DNA of 64,000 bases from Pseudoalteromonas luteoviolacea (GCF_000814765.1 NZ_JWIC01000009.1:62001-126000), one strand, 5' to 3'; positions 53,150 to 62,237 are shown, counted from the stretch's first letter. The notes: a model not told the origin generated them from the letters alone. Numbers and translations are program-made.

Positions 53150-53806
53150 TTAGCGGATCTCGTCAGGGATATTTTGTTGTGCCCATGACAGTAGCTCGAT
53201 ACGGTTACGGCACTTAGTTTTACGAAATGCGCTGTATAGATGGGTTTTAACCGTATGTGGGCTGATATTTAAATCTTCCGCGATTTCTTTATTTTTCGCG
53301 CCTTTACTCATTAACGAGATAATTGCTTTTTCACGCTTAGTCAATTTGACTGGCTCAATATCGCCTTCAGTTAATTTGTGCAGGGCGTCTTTATTGAATT
53401 GCAACATGCGGTTTAATGCATTACACATGATTTCACGACGATACCATAGCTGATCTTCCATCAGTAAACGGATACCTTTCATTAACACGTCTGCATTATC
53501 TGTGGTATAAAACACACCACGAATACCGCTGAGCAATGCGCGATTAGCCAATTCAGGGTTTTCATCTAAATTGAACAGCACGATGTCGCAACTCACTTTG
53601 AGGTTTACTAACTGCTCTTTAAGTTTGCCCCATGCATCATTGACTGCCGTTTCAATAAAAAGCAACCGAGTATCTTCAGGTACTTCGGAAATATCAGTTC
53701 CTGTGATGACGTCTAACCCTTGAGTTTTTAACAGGGGTTGTAAAACGTTTATTCCTATCGTGTTGATAGGCTCTTTATCTAGCAATAAAAATGCAGTACT
53801 GCTCAT
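53150..53806 (-). CDS. LuxR-type regulator, VpsT/CsgD-like
   Basis: 218 residues. The N-terminal ~130 residues are a receiver-like domain without the usual acidic pocket and phosphorylatable Asp (DIVLFNLDENPELANRALLSG), as in CsgD and VpsT. QLWYRREIM near residue 120 sits where VpsT carries its c-di-GMP-binding W[FLM][TS]R motif; here it is WYRR. The C-terminal HTH is typical LuxR (LTKREKAIISLMSKGAKNKEI; ISPHTVKTHLYSAFRK). These regulators control biofilm matrix genes. With several GGDEF genes in this window, c-di-GMP sensing is plausible but unproven. Confidence 0.85.
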   Translation of the reverse strand: MSSTAFLLLDKEPINTIGINVLQPLLKTQGLDVITGTDISEVPEDTRLLFIETAVNDAWGKLKEQLVNLKVSCDIVLFNLDENPELANRALLSGIRGVFYTTDNADVLMKGIRLLMEDQLWYRREIMCNALNRMLQFNKDALHKLTEGDIEPVKLTKREKAIISLMSKGAKNKEIAEDLNISPHTVKTHLYSAFRKTKCRNRIELLSWAQQNIPDEIR

Positions 53807-54033
53807 TTGGAAAACACTCTCATTCTGTCTGATAACGCAATGCTAACACGTGAATCAGACCTTTTGTATTAGAAATTTCATCAATAAAAAGATGTTTACA
53901 ATATAAAGTTTGGCACGATAGCCTGTTTTGTAAACAGCTTAATTTTGTGAATGCTTCAACTTGTTGATTTTAATATTAATTTATTTTAGTAGAGTAATAG
54001 CTTAGTTAATTACATTTTTTAACAAAGAATAAT

Positions 54034-54405
54034 TTAAGATACTACTTTTTTCCTACTTTGGTACGGAGGCCAGCCCATTTCAAGTCCAGCTAATACATGT
54101 AGATGAATGTGGTATACGGTTTGTCCACCATCATTGTTGCAGTTCATTACAACGCGATAACCGTCTTCAGCAAATCCGTGCTCTTTCGCAAGTTTAGACG
54201 CGACTAAATGTAAATGCCCAACTAAGTGTGCATTTTCTTCGTTTACGTCATTAATTGTTGCGATTGGCTGCTTTGGTATCACCAACACATGAAAAGGTGC
54301 TTGAGGATTTATATCCTTAAACGCAAGTGCCTTTTCGTCTTCGTACACAATATTCGCAGGTATTTCACGATTAATTATTTTTGTAAAAATCGTTTCTTGG
54401 GCCAT
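54034..54405 (-). CDS. hinT: HIT-family nucleotide-binding hydrolase HinT
   Basis: 123 residues. The signature H-x-H-x-H is QTVYHIHLHVLAG near residue 100; the N-terminus TIFTKIINREIPANIVYED is diagnostic of HinT. It hydrolyses adenosine 5'-phosphoramidates and acyl-adenylates. It is a single-gene unit in an AT-rich surrounding, with a good AAGGAG ribosome site. Confidence 0.95.
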   Translation of the reverse strand: MAQETIFTKIINREIPANIVYEDEKALAFKDINPQAPFHVLVIPKQPIATINDVNEENAHLVGHLHLVASKLAKEHGFAEDGYRVVMNCNNDGGQTVYHIHLHVLAGLEMGWPPYQSRKKVVS

Positions 54406-54560
54406 TACTTTTCTCCTTATATACGTTAGTTTAGCTGTTCAGCATAGCGCGGACTCTACAAGATACAAGGGAAATTACAATTGATGCTTGTTCATAATTG
54501 TAACTAAATTTGGCACAAATACCTTTCACTACCAAGGTAGCAATCAAATAAAGAGGAAAT

Positions 54561-55160
54561 ATGAAGAAAATTAGTATATTTGGAATTTTTATAGCACTTT
54601 ATAGTGGTATTTCTGTTGCGGGGGAAGTTAATTTCCCAGAAGAATTGCTGCCTTTGCAAGTGAATGACCGTGAGATAGAGCATTCTTTTTTTAACAAGGT
54701 ACGTCAGTTAGAGTTACCTGCGGGTGTGCATCGAATTAAAGTGAAGTATTCAGACTTGTTTGAACTTGATTATGATGAGCATGAAGTCGTCAATTCGAAG
54801 CCGTTTTGGGTGGAAGTGACCATCAAAGATCGTGATTATCAAGTGCGCTTCGAGTCCATTGAGGATGTAGAGCAAGCACGGGCGTTTGCCAAGTCTCCGA
54901 AAATTTGGCTGCAGCCACAAAAAGGCGACACAGTCGCAGCAAAGCGTGTAAAGGAGCAAATAGCCGCAGCGCCCATGCCAGTAGTCCGTGAGCCGGTGCC
55001 TACGGTAGTCAGAGCACACAGTCAAAAAGAAAGCAGCACAGATCATGTCGCCCCCAGAGCAGGCAAGCCCGATGCGGTGTCTATGTTGGAGTTTTGGTGG
55101 CAGCAGGCGACGCCTGAGCAACGCACCGCGTTTTTAATGTCTATTGATGCACAGCACTGA
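54561..55160 (+). CDS. DUF2057 (YccT-like) periplasmic protein
   Basis: 199 residues with a signal peptide (MKKISIFGIFIALYSGISVA). The DUF2057 core has LPLQVNDREIEHSFF, LPAGVHRIKVKYSDLFELD and PFWVEVTIKDRDYQVRF. The C-terminal third is lower in complexity (Pro/Ala/Val-rich linker) and ends with a hydrophobic LEFWWQQATPEQRTAFL helix. No biochemical function is established for the family that I can state. AAAGAGGA precedes the start. It converges with the aminopeptidase gene over a strong hairpin. Confidence 0.88.
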   Translation: MKKISIFGIFIALYSGISVAGEVNFPEELLPLQVNDREIEHSFFNKVRQLELPAGVHRIKVKYSDLFELDYDEHEVVNSKPFWVEVTIKDRDYQVRFESIEDVEQARAFAKSPKIWLQPQKGDTVAAKRVKEQIAAAPMPVVREPVPTVVRAHSQKESSTDHVAPRAGKPDAVSMLEFWWQQATPEQRTAFLMSIDAQH

Positions 55161-55180
55161 ACAGCGCCAGATAAAGTAGA

Positions 55181-55214
55181 GTAGAGATAAAGCCACAGCT
55201 TTATCTCTACTTTT
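55181..55214. terminator. Strong hairpin terminator between DUF2057 and M1 peptidase genes
   Basis: GTAGAGATAAAGC-CACA-GCTTTATCTCTAC, a perfect 13-bp stem followed by TTTTATTT on the plus strand. Confidence 0.9.
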
Positions 55215-55216
55215 AT

Positions 55217-57061
55217 TTATTTGAAAATCGCGTCGACGGTACCTTGCGCTAACGGGTGGTAGCCCGGACGTGCTTTTTGATAAACACGATACGCCCAATC
55301 ACGTTTGTCTGTGCTTGCTAATGCTTTATATAAAGGTACGATGAGTTTACGTCGACCAATGCCACTGAGGTGTGCATCTAGGGCGGGATAAATTGCCTGA
55401 TAACCGTTGCCTACTGCTAGCATGTACCACGCAAATGCCAATTCGGCATTACTTGAGTTGGTCAGGTTGAATGCCTTGTCTAGGGCAGCCATCTTATCTA
55501 ATGCCAGATCTCTTGGCAGATTATTTAAAAAATGAAGCCACTCATGCACTGTCCAGTTGCTGGTAGGTAGAGTATCGAGTGACTTATTATCGCTAAGCCA
55601 AGCTTGCATATGGCTATCAACCTGATTGAAAGCATCAGAAGTTGGGTTTGGTGCATCTGCCGGCAGTCCTGGTTGGTAGATCCACTCTTTGGCTTTGTCC
55701 AATGAAACGATACCTGGGTGCTTTTTTAATAAGTGCTTATCCAGGTATTGAACAAACTCAGCGGTAGTCAGCGACTTAAATGCATAGGCGTCAAAATAGC
55801 CTTTGACGAACACATCAAATTTTTCTCGACCAAATTTTTCCTCTAAATAAATGAGGAATAACTGACCTTTGATATAAGGCACTTTACTGAAGGCATCATC
55901 CGGATCGCGGCCATTGAGTTTTAAGTTTAATCGGGTGTCTGGCGCGGGAATGTTTTTGAGCTGTGCACGCAGACCGGCTGCATCTAGCGCTTGCTCCATT
56001 ACCGCACGGTCACGACCAAAAACCTCTTCCATGATGCGGTTTTCAACATAGGACGTAAAACCTTCATTGAGCCATAGATCTTCCCAAGTCGCGTTGGTCA
56101 CTAGGTTACCTGACCAAGAATGTGCCAGTTCATGAGCAATCAAGTTAACTAGGCTTTTATCACCTGCAACGACAGTCGGCGTAATGAATGACAAGCGTGG
56201 GTTTTCCATCCCACCAAATGGAAAGCTCGGTGGCAACATAAGTAAGTCGTAGCGGCCCCATGCATATTCACCGTACATGGCATTGGTTTTATCTATCATG
56301 GCTTGTGTGTCATTAAACTCTGCCACAGAAGCGTCGAGAATTTGTGGCTCCGCAAAAATCGCAGTTTGATGAGACATCTCTTTATATTCAAGGTTACCTG
56401 CACCAATGGCAATTAAGTAAGGTGGGATAGCCTGTGGCATATCAAACCAGTAGTCACCATCTTTCACAAACGCTTCGGCGTTGTCTGCACTCATGACTGC
56501 GCGGACATCTTTGGGCGTTTGAATACGCGCTGTATAGGTGGTACGCATCGCTGGCGTATCCTGTACAGGGATCCAACTTCTGGCATGGATGGCTTGAGAT
56601 TGACTGTACATAAAAGGGTGGGTTTTACTTGCAGTCTGCACTGGCGTTAACCACTGCAAACCAGACGCTTGTGGCAAGCTGTTATAGTAAATTCGAGCTT
56701 TGCTCGCTTGATGTTTGAATTGGATAGTGAGCTTTGCGCCTTTCACTCCACTGCGCGGTGCGAGCGTGAATTGTGCTGGTAGCCATTTTCCCTGTGGTGA
56801 TTGATAGAGAATTTTATCAATTTCAAGGTCGCGGGTATCCAGTACCAGTGTACGTGCATGGCGGTTTTGCCATGCTAGGGTGTGTTCAACAAACCCCTCG
56901 AGTTGCTTGTCCTCAAAATCGATATTGAGATCTAGGTGTAAGTGTGTGCTTACTACATCTTTTAGGTTTGAAAAAGTATGCTCGTCGACGGCATCTGCCG
57001 CCATAACAGTATGAGAGAGGCCTGCCAATGTGAGGCCAAAAGTTAAGGCTGAGAGTTTCAT
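55217..57061 (-). CDS. M1-family metallo-aminopeptidase, secreted
   Basis: 614 residues with a signal peptide (LSALTFGLTLAGLSHTVMA). The gluzincin site is complete: GGMENPRLSF for substrate amino-terminus binding, HELAHSWSGNLV (two zinc His and the catalytic Glu) and WLNEGFTSYVE (third zinc ligand). The layout and C-terminal helical domain match the leukotriene-A4-hydrolase-like branch, which trims N-terminal residues from peptides. It should act in the periplasm or outside the cell. Confidence 0.95.
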   Translation of the reverse strand: MKLSALTFGLTLAGLSHTVMAADAVDEHTFSNLKDVVSTHLHLDLNIDFEDKQLEGFVEHTLAWQNRHARTLVLDTRDLEIDKILYQSPQGKWLPAQFTLAPRSGVKGAKLTIQFKHQASKARIYYNSLPQASGLQWLTPVQTASKTHPFMYSQSQAIHARSWIPVQDTPAMRTTYTARIQTPKDVRAVMSADNAEAFVKDGDYWFDMPQAIPPYLIAIGAGNLEYKEMSHQTAIFAEPQILDASVAEFNDTQAMIDKTNAMYGEYAWGRYDLLMLPPSFPFGGMENPRLSFITPTVVAGDKSLVNLIAHELAHSWSGNLVTNATWEDLWLNEGFTSYVENRIMEEVFGRDRAVMEQALDAAGLRAQLKNIPAPDTRLNLKLNGRDPDDAFSKVPYIKGQLFLIYLEEKFGREKFDVFVKGYFDAYAFKSLTTAEFVQYLDKHLLKKHPGIVSLDKAKEWIYQPGLPADAPNPTSDAFNQVDSHMQAWLSDNKSLDTLPTSNWTVHEWLHFLNNLPRDLALDKMAALDKAFNLTNSSNAELAFAWYMLAVGNGYQAIYPALDAHLSGIGRRKLIVPLYKALASTDKRDWAYRVYQKARPGYHPLAQGTVDAIFK

Positions 57062-57181
57062 TTTTATCCTTGCTCATGATTGAGTGTCGCCGTTGTTATA
57101 CCACTTCGCAGCGTAAATGGCACTTGGATGCGTTAGCGGCATCAATCAGGTAAACTAGAGGGAATAGTTGGTATTTTATAG

Positions 57182-58201
57182 GTGCTTTCTGTGCACGCTT
57201 TGCAGTCCTTACATACGTTTGCTTTGCCTTCTCATTGCCAAAAATTGGTGGTGGTTGAGGCGCCAGAGCAGTTAAAAGAAATAGATTTTGAACCCCCTTT
57301 CTTTATTTTGGGAGAGGGAAGTAACTGCGTCTTCTTAGAAGATTTCCAAGGCAGCGTAGTGCAGATAGCAAATCGTGGTATCGAGATCACAGAAACCGAG
57401 CTGCACTATCATGTGCGTGCAGCCGCAGGTGAAAACTGGCATCAATTGGTGATCAAATTACTGAATATGGGCATAGGTGGACTCGAAAACCTGGCGTTAA
57501 TACCGGGTACCGTCGGTGCAGCACCTGTGCAAAATATCGGCGCTTATGGTGTGGAGCTGGCTGATGTCTTTGACTCACTAACAGGCTTTGATATTGCAAA
57601 GCGAGATTTTGTACAGCTTAATAAAGCTCAGTGCCAGTTTGGTTATCGTGACTCAGTCTTTAAAGGGCCATTGCAAGGCCAATTTGTGATCACAGAAGTC
57701 ACACTTAAACTCCCCAAGCAGTGGCAACCGATATTAGCATATGGACCACTGAAAGCGTTGCAAGGGCTGTCTGTTAACCCTCTATCAGTGGCAGAGCGAG
57801 TGATGCAAATAAGACGCAGTAAATTGCCTGATCCAACAGTGTGCGCCAATGCGGGTAGCTTTTTTAAAAACCCTGTTGTTGAAGCGCAAATAGTTGATAC
57901 ATTAAAACAACAATATCCTGATATGCCAATATACCCGGTCACAAAGGGCAAAGTGAAACTGGCCGCTGGGTGGCTCATTGAGCAAGCTGGTTTAAAAGAT
58001 CATCGTATTGGGGGTATCCGCGTGTATGACAAGCAAGCATTGGTACTGGTCAATGATCAACAAGGTGATGGCACTGAATTACTCGCCATGCTTGCGCATA
58101 TTCAACAGTCGGTGTGGGATAAGTTTGCGGTTGCGTTAATACCTGAAGTACGTCTAATCGCCGCGCAAGGAGAATACTCAGCTGGGAGCATGCATGGTTA
58201 A
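57182..58201 (+). CDS. murB: UDP-N-acetylenolpyruvoylglucosamine reductase
   Basis: 339 residues, GTG start. The FAD-binding region has FILGEGSNCVFLEDF and LALIPGTVGAAPVQNIGAYG; GYRDSVFKG carries the substrate-binding Tyr/Arg, and CANAGSFFKNPVV the catalytic Ser that protonates the intermediate. This is the type I MurB of enterobacteria. It reduces enolpyruvyl-UDP-GlcNAc to UDP-MurNAc in peptidoglycan synthesis. It overlaps birA by 8 bases. Confidence 0.96.
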   Translation: MLSVHALQSLHTFALPSHCQKLVVVEAPEQLKEIDFEPPFFILGEGSNCVFLEDFQGSVVQIANRGIEITETELHYHVRAAAGENWHQLVIKLLNMGIGGLENLALIPGTVGAAPVQNIGAYGVELADVFDSLTGFDIAKRDFVQLNKAQCQFGYRDSVFKGPLQGQFVITEVTLKLPKQWQPILAYGPLKALQGLSVNPLSVAERVMQIRRSKLPDPTVCANAGSFFKNPVVEAQIVDTLKQQYPDMPIYPVTKGKVKLAAGWLIEQAGLKDHRIGGIRVYDKQALVLVNDQQGDGTELLAMLAHIQQSVWDKFAVALIPEVRLIAAQGEYSAGSMHG

Positions 58202-59189
58202 AGCACCTGTCGGAAATAAATTAGCAATATTAAGTGCACTGAGCCGAGACCAATTTATTTCTGGTCAGGCATTAGGTGAGCAGTTGGGGATAAGCCGTGC
58301 CGCTGTTTCAAAGCATATAAAATCCTTGCAGGATATGGGCATTGATATTTTTAAAGTCACTGGCAAAGGGTATCGCTTAAATCACAGCTTACCATTATTA
58401 GATCAACATAAAATCTTACCAGTTTGGCAGGCGCTGACCGACAAACCTTGTCAAATAGAAGTGCAGCCTATCATTGACTCGACTAACAGTGAGCTGATGC
58501 GTCGCATTCAGTCTAAAGACGCGGGGCTAACATCAGGACAGGTGCTGGTGGCAGAGATGCAGCAGGCCGGTCGAGGTCGACGCGGCAGGCAATGGCAATC
58601 GCCATTTGGCGCCAATTTATATTACAGTTATTACTGGCATTTTGAGGACGGTATGCAGGCGGCCATGGGGGTGTCTGTGGCAGTCGGATTGGCTGTGCAT
58701 GACGCACTCAGCGCATTGTATGATTTGGATGTGCAGCTTAAATGGCCAAATGATATTTATATTAATGAGCACAAGTTGGCGGGTGTGTTAGTAGAGCTTG
58801 ATGGGCAAATGGAAGGGCCATGTCATCTGGTGATTGGTATTGGTTTAAACGTGGCCATGCCAAACAGTGCCGCTCAACATATTGACCAAGCTTGGACTGA
58901 TTTAAGTCAGCATGTATCCGAAATAGATAAAAACCAGCTGGCAGTAGTATTGACCCTATGTTTGCAAAAGCGCCTGCATATGTATCAAAAAAATGGTTTA
59001 AGTAACATGGTTACGCAGTGGAATGCGTTGAATGCGTTTCGTGACCAAGTAGTCAGTTTGAGCACAGGGCAAAGGCAGTGGCGGGGGATCTGTGAGGGTA
59101 TTGATCATCAAGGCGGTTTAATCTTACGCCAAGATGGTGAGCGTAAAACCTATTATGGCGGTGAAATTTCACTGCGTAAGGAGTCGTGA
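58194..59189 (+). CDS. birA: Biotin operon repressor and biotin-protein ligase
   Basis: 331 residues. An N-terminal winged helix (GEQLGISRAAVSKHIKSLQDM, ~27-47) shows it is the bifunctional form that represses biotin synthesis. The ligase domain has QAGRGRRGRQWQSPFGANL, the biotinyl-AMP loop, and KWPNDIYINEHKLAGVLVE. A short SH3-like C-terminal domain follows. It lies between murB and coaX with overlaps on both sides, so the three are cotranscribed. Confidence 0.96.
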   Translation: MVKAPVGNKLAILSALSRDQFISGQALGEQLGISRAAVSKHIKSLQDMGIDIFKVTGKGYRLNHSLPLLDQHKILPVWQALTDKPCQIEVQPIIDSTNSELMRRIQSKDAGLTSGQVLVAEMQQAGRGRRGRQWQSPFGANLYYSYYWHFEDGMQAAMGVSVAVGLAVHDALSALYDLDVQLKWPNDIYINEHKLAGVLVELDGQMEGPCHLVIGIGLNVAMPNSAAQHIDQAWTDLSQHVSEIDKNQLAVVLTLCLQKRLHMYQKNGLSNMVTQWNALNAFRDQVVSLSTGQRQWRGICEGIDHQGGLILRQDGERKTYYGGEISLRKES

Positions 59190-59887
59190 TGCGCTTGCTC
59201 GTTGATGTTGGTAATACCGCCGTGAAAGTCGCCACTGAGTATCAAGGCGAGATTGTGCTTATTAATGAAGCGCACGTGCCTTGGCACAAAATCGAAGAAG
59301 TCTTGATAGCGCAAGTTGGCAGTAACGAGGACTTAACGCCGATATTGCAACACGCCCAGTCTCATCAAGTGCCTTATCTATTTGCTTCAGTCTCACCCAC
59401 TTTAGGAGCACTAAAATGTGCGTATGCAGAGTTTCAAAACTTAGGTATAGACCGCTGGCTTACCGTGGTTGCCAGTTTTCATTTATTTCCCAACCAAGCT
59501 TGCGTGATTGTTGATTCAGGAACAGCGACTAAAGTCGATGTGCTGGATGCATCGGGTCAGCACCAAGGGGGATGGATTTTGCCCGGACTCGATATGATGA
59601 TCGACAGCTTGGTGGCCAATACACAAAAAGTATTCAGTGACACGCATACATTGTTCGATACAAAGCTGGGGACCAATACACCTAATGCGGTAAAAAATGC
59701 AGCGCTGAGTGCGACTGTTGCACTTGCCGAGCGTGCAGTGACGCAAATGGGCGAAAACGTACAGCTCATTTATGCGGGTGGATATGGCGAGCTTATTCAG
59801 CAACACCTTGATCCTAAAGGTATCTATTTTGATGACTTGGTTATGCAAGGGCTGATTTATTGGCGTAAATATCAACAAAACGATTAA
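59189..59887 (+). CDS. coaX: Type III pantothenate kinase
   Basis: About 232 residues from the ATG at 59189, since AAGGAG is at 59178-59183 and the in-frame GTG at 59186 is too close. The ASKHA fold shows LLVDVGNTAVKVA (phosphate loop), IDRWLTVVAS, VIVDSGTATKVDVLD (catalytic Asp region) and GGWILPGLDMMIDSL. It phosphorylates pantothenate in coenzyme A synthesis and, unlike type I CoaA, is not feedback-inhibited by CoA. It overlaps the birA stop by 1 base. Confidence 0.94.
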   Translation: MRLLVDVGNTAVKVATEYQGEIVLINEAHVPWHKIEEVLIAQVGSNEDLTPILQHAQSHQVPYLFASVSPTLGALKCAYAEFQNLGIDRWLTVVASFHLFPNQACVIVDSGTATKVDVLDASGQHQGGWILPGLDMMIDSLVANTQKVFSDTHTLFDTKLGTNTPNAVKNAALSATVALAERAVTQMGENVQLIYAGGYGELIQQHLDPKGIYFDDLVMQGLIYWRKYQQND

Positions 59888-59954
59888 ATAGTAGAGTTTT
59901 TGTTGTAAATATGAGCATTTAAACAAGAAATTGCGATTTTTTTTGATTTAACTG

Positions 59955-59990
59955 TTGCATAGTGTCAGCGGTTGCTCTAATATCTCGCCC
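59955..59990 (+). promoter_or_regulatory. Promoter of the tRNA-tuf operon with GC-rich discriminator
   Basis: TTGCAT (59955-59960), 17-base spacer, TAATAT (59978-59983), then CTCGCCCCG. A GC-rich discriminator is typical of stringently controlled stable-RNA promoters. Confidence 0.7.
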
Positions 59991-60004
59991 CGTACTAAAG
60001 CAGT

Positions 60005-60080
<76 letters not shown>

Positions 60081-60122
60081 TTTTCAAGATTTAGAACACG
60101 CTTTAGAAAAGAATTTTTATGT

Positions 60123-60207
60123 GGAGGGGTTCCCGAGCGGCCAAAGGGATCAGACTGTAAATCTGACGGCTCAGCCTTCGCTGGTTCGAATCCAGCTCCC
60201 TCCACCA
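60123..60207 (+). tRNA. tRNA-Tyr (anticodon GTA)
   Basis: 85 bases including CCA, class II with a long variable arm. Acceptor GGAGGGG pairs with TCCCTCC, anticodon loop CTGTAAA, T loop GGTTCGAATCC. Confidence 0.97.
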
Positions 60208-60252
60208 CTTTATTCTTGACGGTTCTGAGGTAGTTAAGAACAGGTTCCTAAA

Positions 60253-60327
<75 letters not shown>

Positions 60328-60339
60328 GATTTCTGGTGT

Positions 60340-60415
60340 GCTGATATAGCTCAGTTGGTAGAGCGCACCCTTGGTAAGGGTGAGGTCGGCAGTTCAAATC
60401 TGCCTATCAGCACCA
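60340..60415 (+). tRNA. tRNA-Thr (anticodon GGT)
   Basis: 76 bases including CCA. Acceptor GCTGATA pairs with TATCAGC, anticodon loop TTGGTAA, T loop GTTCAAATC. The fourth tRNA; it lies 139 bases before the EF-Tu gene. Confidence 0.97.
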
Positions 60416-60441
60416 GTCTCCGGATCTTCCCAAATACTTCC

Positions 60442-60469
60442 TTTGATTTGTCACAAAAACATTTATAAT
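60442..60469 (+). promoter_or_regulatory. Candidate internal promoter of tuf
   Basis: TTTGAT, a 16-base spacer and a perfect TATAAT (60464-60469) in the tRNA-tuf gap. It could give tuf mRNA free of the tRNA processing precursor. Confidence 0.45.
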
Positions 60470-60491
60470 TGTAAAGAATAAACATAGTCCC

Positions 60492-60503
60492 CGCGCGCGC
60501 GCG
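60492..60503. repeat. (CG)6 tract in the tuf leader
   Basis: Twelve bases of alternating C and G inside an otherwise AT-rich leader, 52 bases before the tuf start. Alternating CG favours left-handed DNA and a compact RNA hairpin. Confidence 0.8.
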
Positions 60504-60554
60504 TGGATTATTTTTATATGTAATCTAGATACACAAAAACTTATAGGTTCCGTC

Positions 60555-61739
60555 ATGGCAAAAGAAAAGTTTGAACGTTCGAAACCGCACGTTAACGTAG
60601 GTACAATCGGCCACGTTGACCACGGTAAAACAACTTTAACAGCAGCAATCACTAACGTACTTGCAAAAGTATACGGTGGTGAAGCACGTGACTTCGCTCA
60701 AATCGATAACGCTCCAGAAGAGCGTGAGCGTGGTATCACAATCGCAACTTCACACGTAGAGTACGATACTCCAACTCGTCACTACGCACACGTTGACTGT
60801 CCTGGACACGCTGACTACGTTAAAAACATGATCACTGGTGCTGCTCAGATGGACGGCGCGATCCTAGTAGTTGCTGCAACTGACGGTCCTATGCCTCAGA
60901 CTCGTGAGCACATCCTACTTTCACGTCAGGTTGGTGTACCTTACATCATCGTATTCATGAACAAATGTGACATGGTTGATGACGAAGAGCTAATCGAACT
61001 AGTAGAGATGGAAGTTCGTGAACTTCTTTCTGAGTACGATTTCCCAGGTGATGACCTACCACTAATCCAAGGTTCAGCGCTTAAAGCACTAGAAGGCGAG
61101 AAACAGTGGGAAGACAAGATCGTTGAGCTTGCAGAAGCACTAGATTCTTACATCCCAGAGCCAGAGCGTGACATCGATAAGCCATTCATCATGCCTATCG
61201 AAGACGTATTCTCAATCCAGGGTCGTGGTACAGTTGTAACTGGCCGTGTTGAAGCTGGTATCATCAACGTGAACGACGAAGTTGAAATCGTAGGTATCAA
61301 AGAAACTACGAAGACAACTTGTACGGGTGTTGAAATGTTCCGTAAGCTTCTAGACGAAGGTCGTGCTGGTGAGAACATCGGTGCACTTCTACGTGGTACT
61401 AAGCGTGACGAAGTTGAGCGTGGTCAAGTACTTTCAGCTCCTGGTTCAATCCAGCCGCACACTAAGTTCACTTCAGAAGTATACGTACTTTCTAAAGATG
61501 AAGGTGGTCGTCATACTCCTTTCTTCAAAGGTTACCGTCCACAGTTCTACTTCCGTACAACTGACGTAACTGGTGACATCCAATTACCAGACGGCGTAGA
61601 AATGGTAATGCCTGGTGACAACATCAAGATGACTGTAGAGCTAATCTGCCCAATCGCGATGGACGAAGGTCTACGTTTCGCTATCCGTGAAGGTGGCCGT
61701 ACAGTTGGTGCTGGTGTTGTAGCATCAATCATCGAGTAA
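60555..61739 (+). CDS. tuf: Translation elongation factor Tu
   Basis: 394 residues, full length. G1 GHVDHGKTTL, effector-loop region RGITIATSHVEYDT, G3 DCPGHADY, G4 NKCD and SALKALEG are intact, followed by domains II and III. It delivers aminoacyl-tRNA to the ribosome. Codon use is extremely biased. The tRNA-Thr-Tyr-Gly-Thr-tuf order is the classical tufB arrangement, but secE and nusG do not follow it here. Confidence 0.98.
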   Translation: MAKEKFERSKPHVNVGTIGHVDHGKTTLTAAITNVLAKVYGGEARDFAQIDNAPEERERGITIATSHVEYDTPTRHYAHVDCPGHADYVKNMITGAAQMDGAILVVAATDGPMPQTREHILLSRQVGVPYIIVFMNKCDMVDDEELIELVEMEVRELLSEYDFPGDDLPLIQGSALKALEGEKQWEDKIVELAEALDSYIPEPERDIDKPFIMPIEDVFSIQGRGTVVTGRVEAGIINVNDEVEIVGIKETTKTTCTGVEMFRKLLDEGRAGENIGALLRGTKRDEVERGQVLSAPGSIQPHTKFTSEVYVLSKDEGGRHTPFFKGYRPQFYFRTTDVTGDIQLPDGVEMVMPGDNIKMTVELICPIAMDEGLRFAIREGGRTVGAGVVASIIE

Positions 61740-61774
61740 TAGTTACACGTTAACTAATTCGATAGACGAATATT

Positions 61775-61803
61775 AAAAAGCCGCTCAATGAGCGGCTTTT
61801 TTT
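61775..61803 (+). terminator. Rho-independent terminator of tuf
   Basis: AAAAAGCCGCTCA-A-TGAGCGGCTTTTTTT, 36 bases after the stop codon; symmetrical enough to work both ways. Confidence 0.93.
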
Positions 61804-61844
61804 ATGCCTATTTTCTGCTTTAGCGGTGGTTAAAACGGCTTATT

Positions 61845-62021
61845 TCACCTTGCGCAAATTGAACGTACTCGCTTCGCTCGCTGTCGTTGCATTTTGCACG
61901 TTATCACCTTGCACAAATTGAACGCACTCGCTTCGCTCGTTGTCATTGCATTTTGCACGTTATCACCTTGCGCGAATTGAACGTACTCGTTTCGCTCGTT
62001 GTCGTTGCATTTTGCACTACG
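61845..62021. repeat. Three direct copies of a 59-bp repeat
   Basis: Units start at 61845, 61904 and 61963. Each runs from TCACCTTGCGCAAATTGAAC through CGCTTCGCTCG to GTTGCATTTTGCACG. The two ends are related as imperfect inverted repeats (TTGCGCAAATTGAACG against CGTTGCATTTTGCACG). They lie just after the tuf terminator and are not coding. Confidence 0.9.
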
Positions 62022-62060
62022 TCATCCTGAGCTCGTTTCAGGATCCATGTTCTGCTCGTT
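62022..62060. repeat. TCCTGA..TCAGGA hairpin element
   Basis: TCATCCTGAGCTCGTTTCAGGATCC interrupts the 59-bp array. TCCTGA and TCAGGA form a small stem. The wording resembles short dispersed palindromic elements of marine gammaproteobacteria, from memory rather than comparison. Confidence 0.45.
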
Positions 62061-62120
62061 TTGAGCTGGTTGCTGCGTTTATGGAGGTGCATTGGTTATC
62101 TTCGGTTACAACTGCTCACT

Positions 62121-62237
62121 TCACCTTGCGCAAATTGAACGTACTCGCTTCGCTCGTTATCGTTACATTTTGCACGTTAATCACCTTGCGCAAATTGAAC
62201 GTGCTCGCTTTGCTCGTTGTCGTTGCAGTTTGCACTG
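62121..62237. repeat. Two further copies of the 59-bp repeat
   Basis: Units start at 62121 and 62181 (period 60) with the same internal words as the first three. The last unit has two base changes in the CGCTTCGCTCG core. Confidence 0.88.

Noticed and set aside
61845..62237. CRISPR array at the 59-bp repeats
   Set aside because: The units are directly adjacent with no unique spacers, and no cas gene is present.
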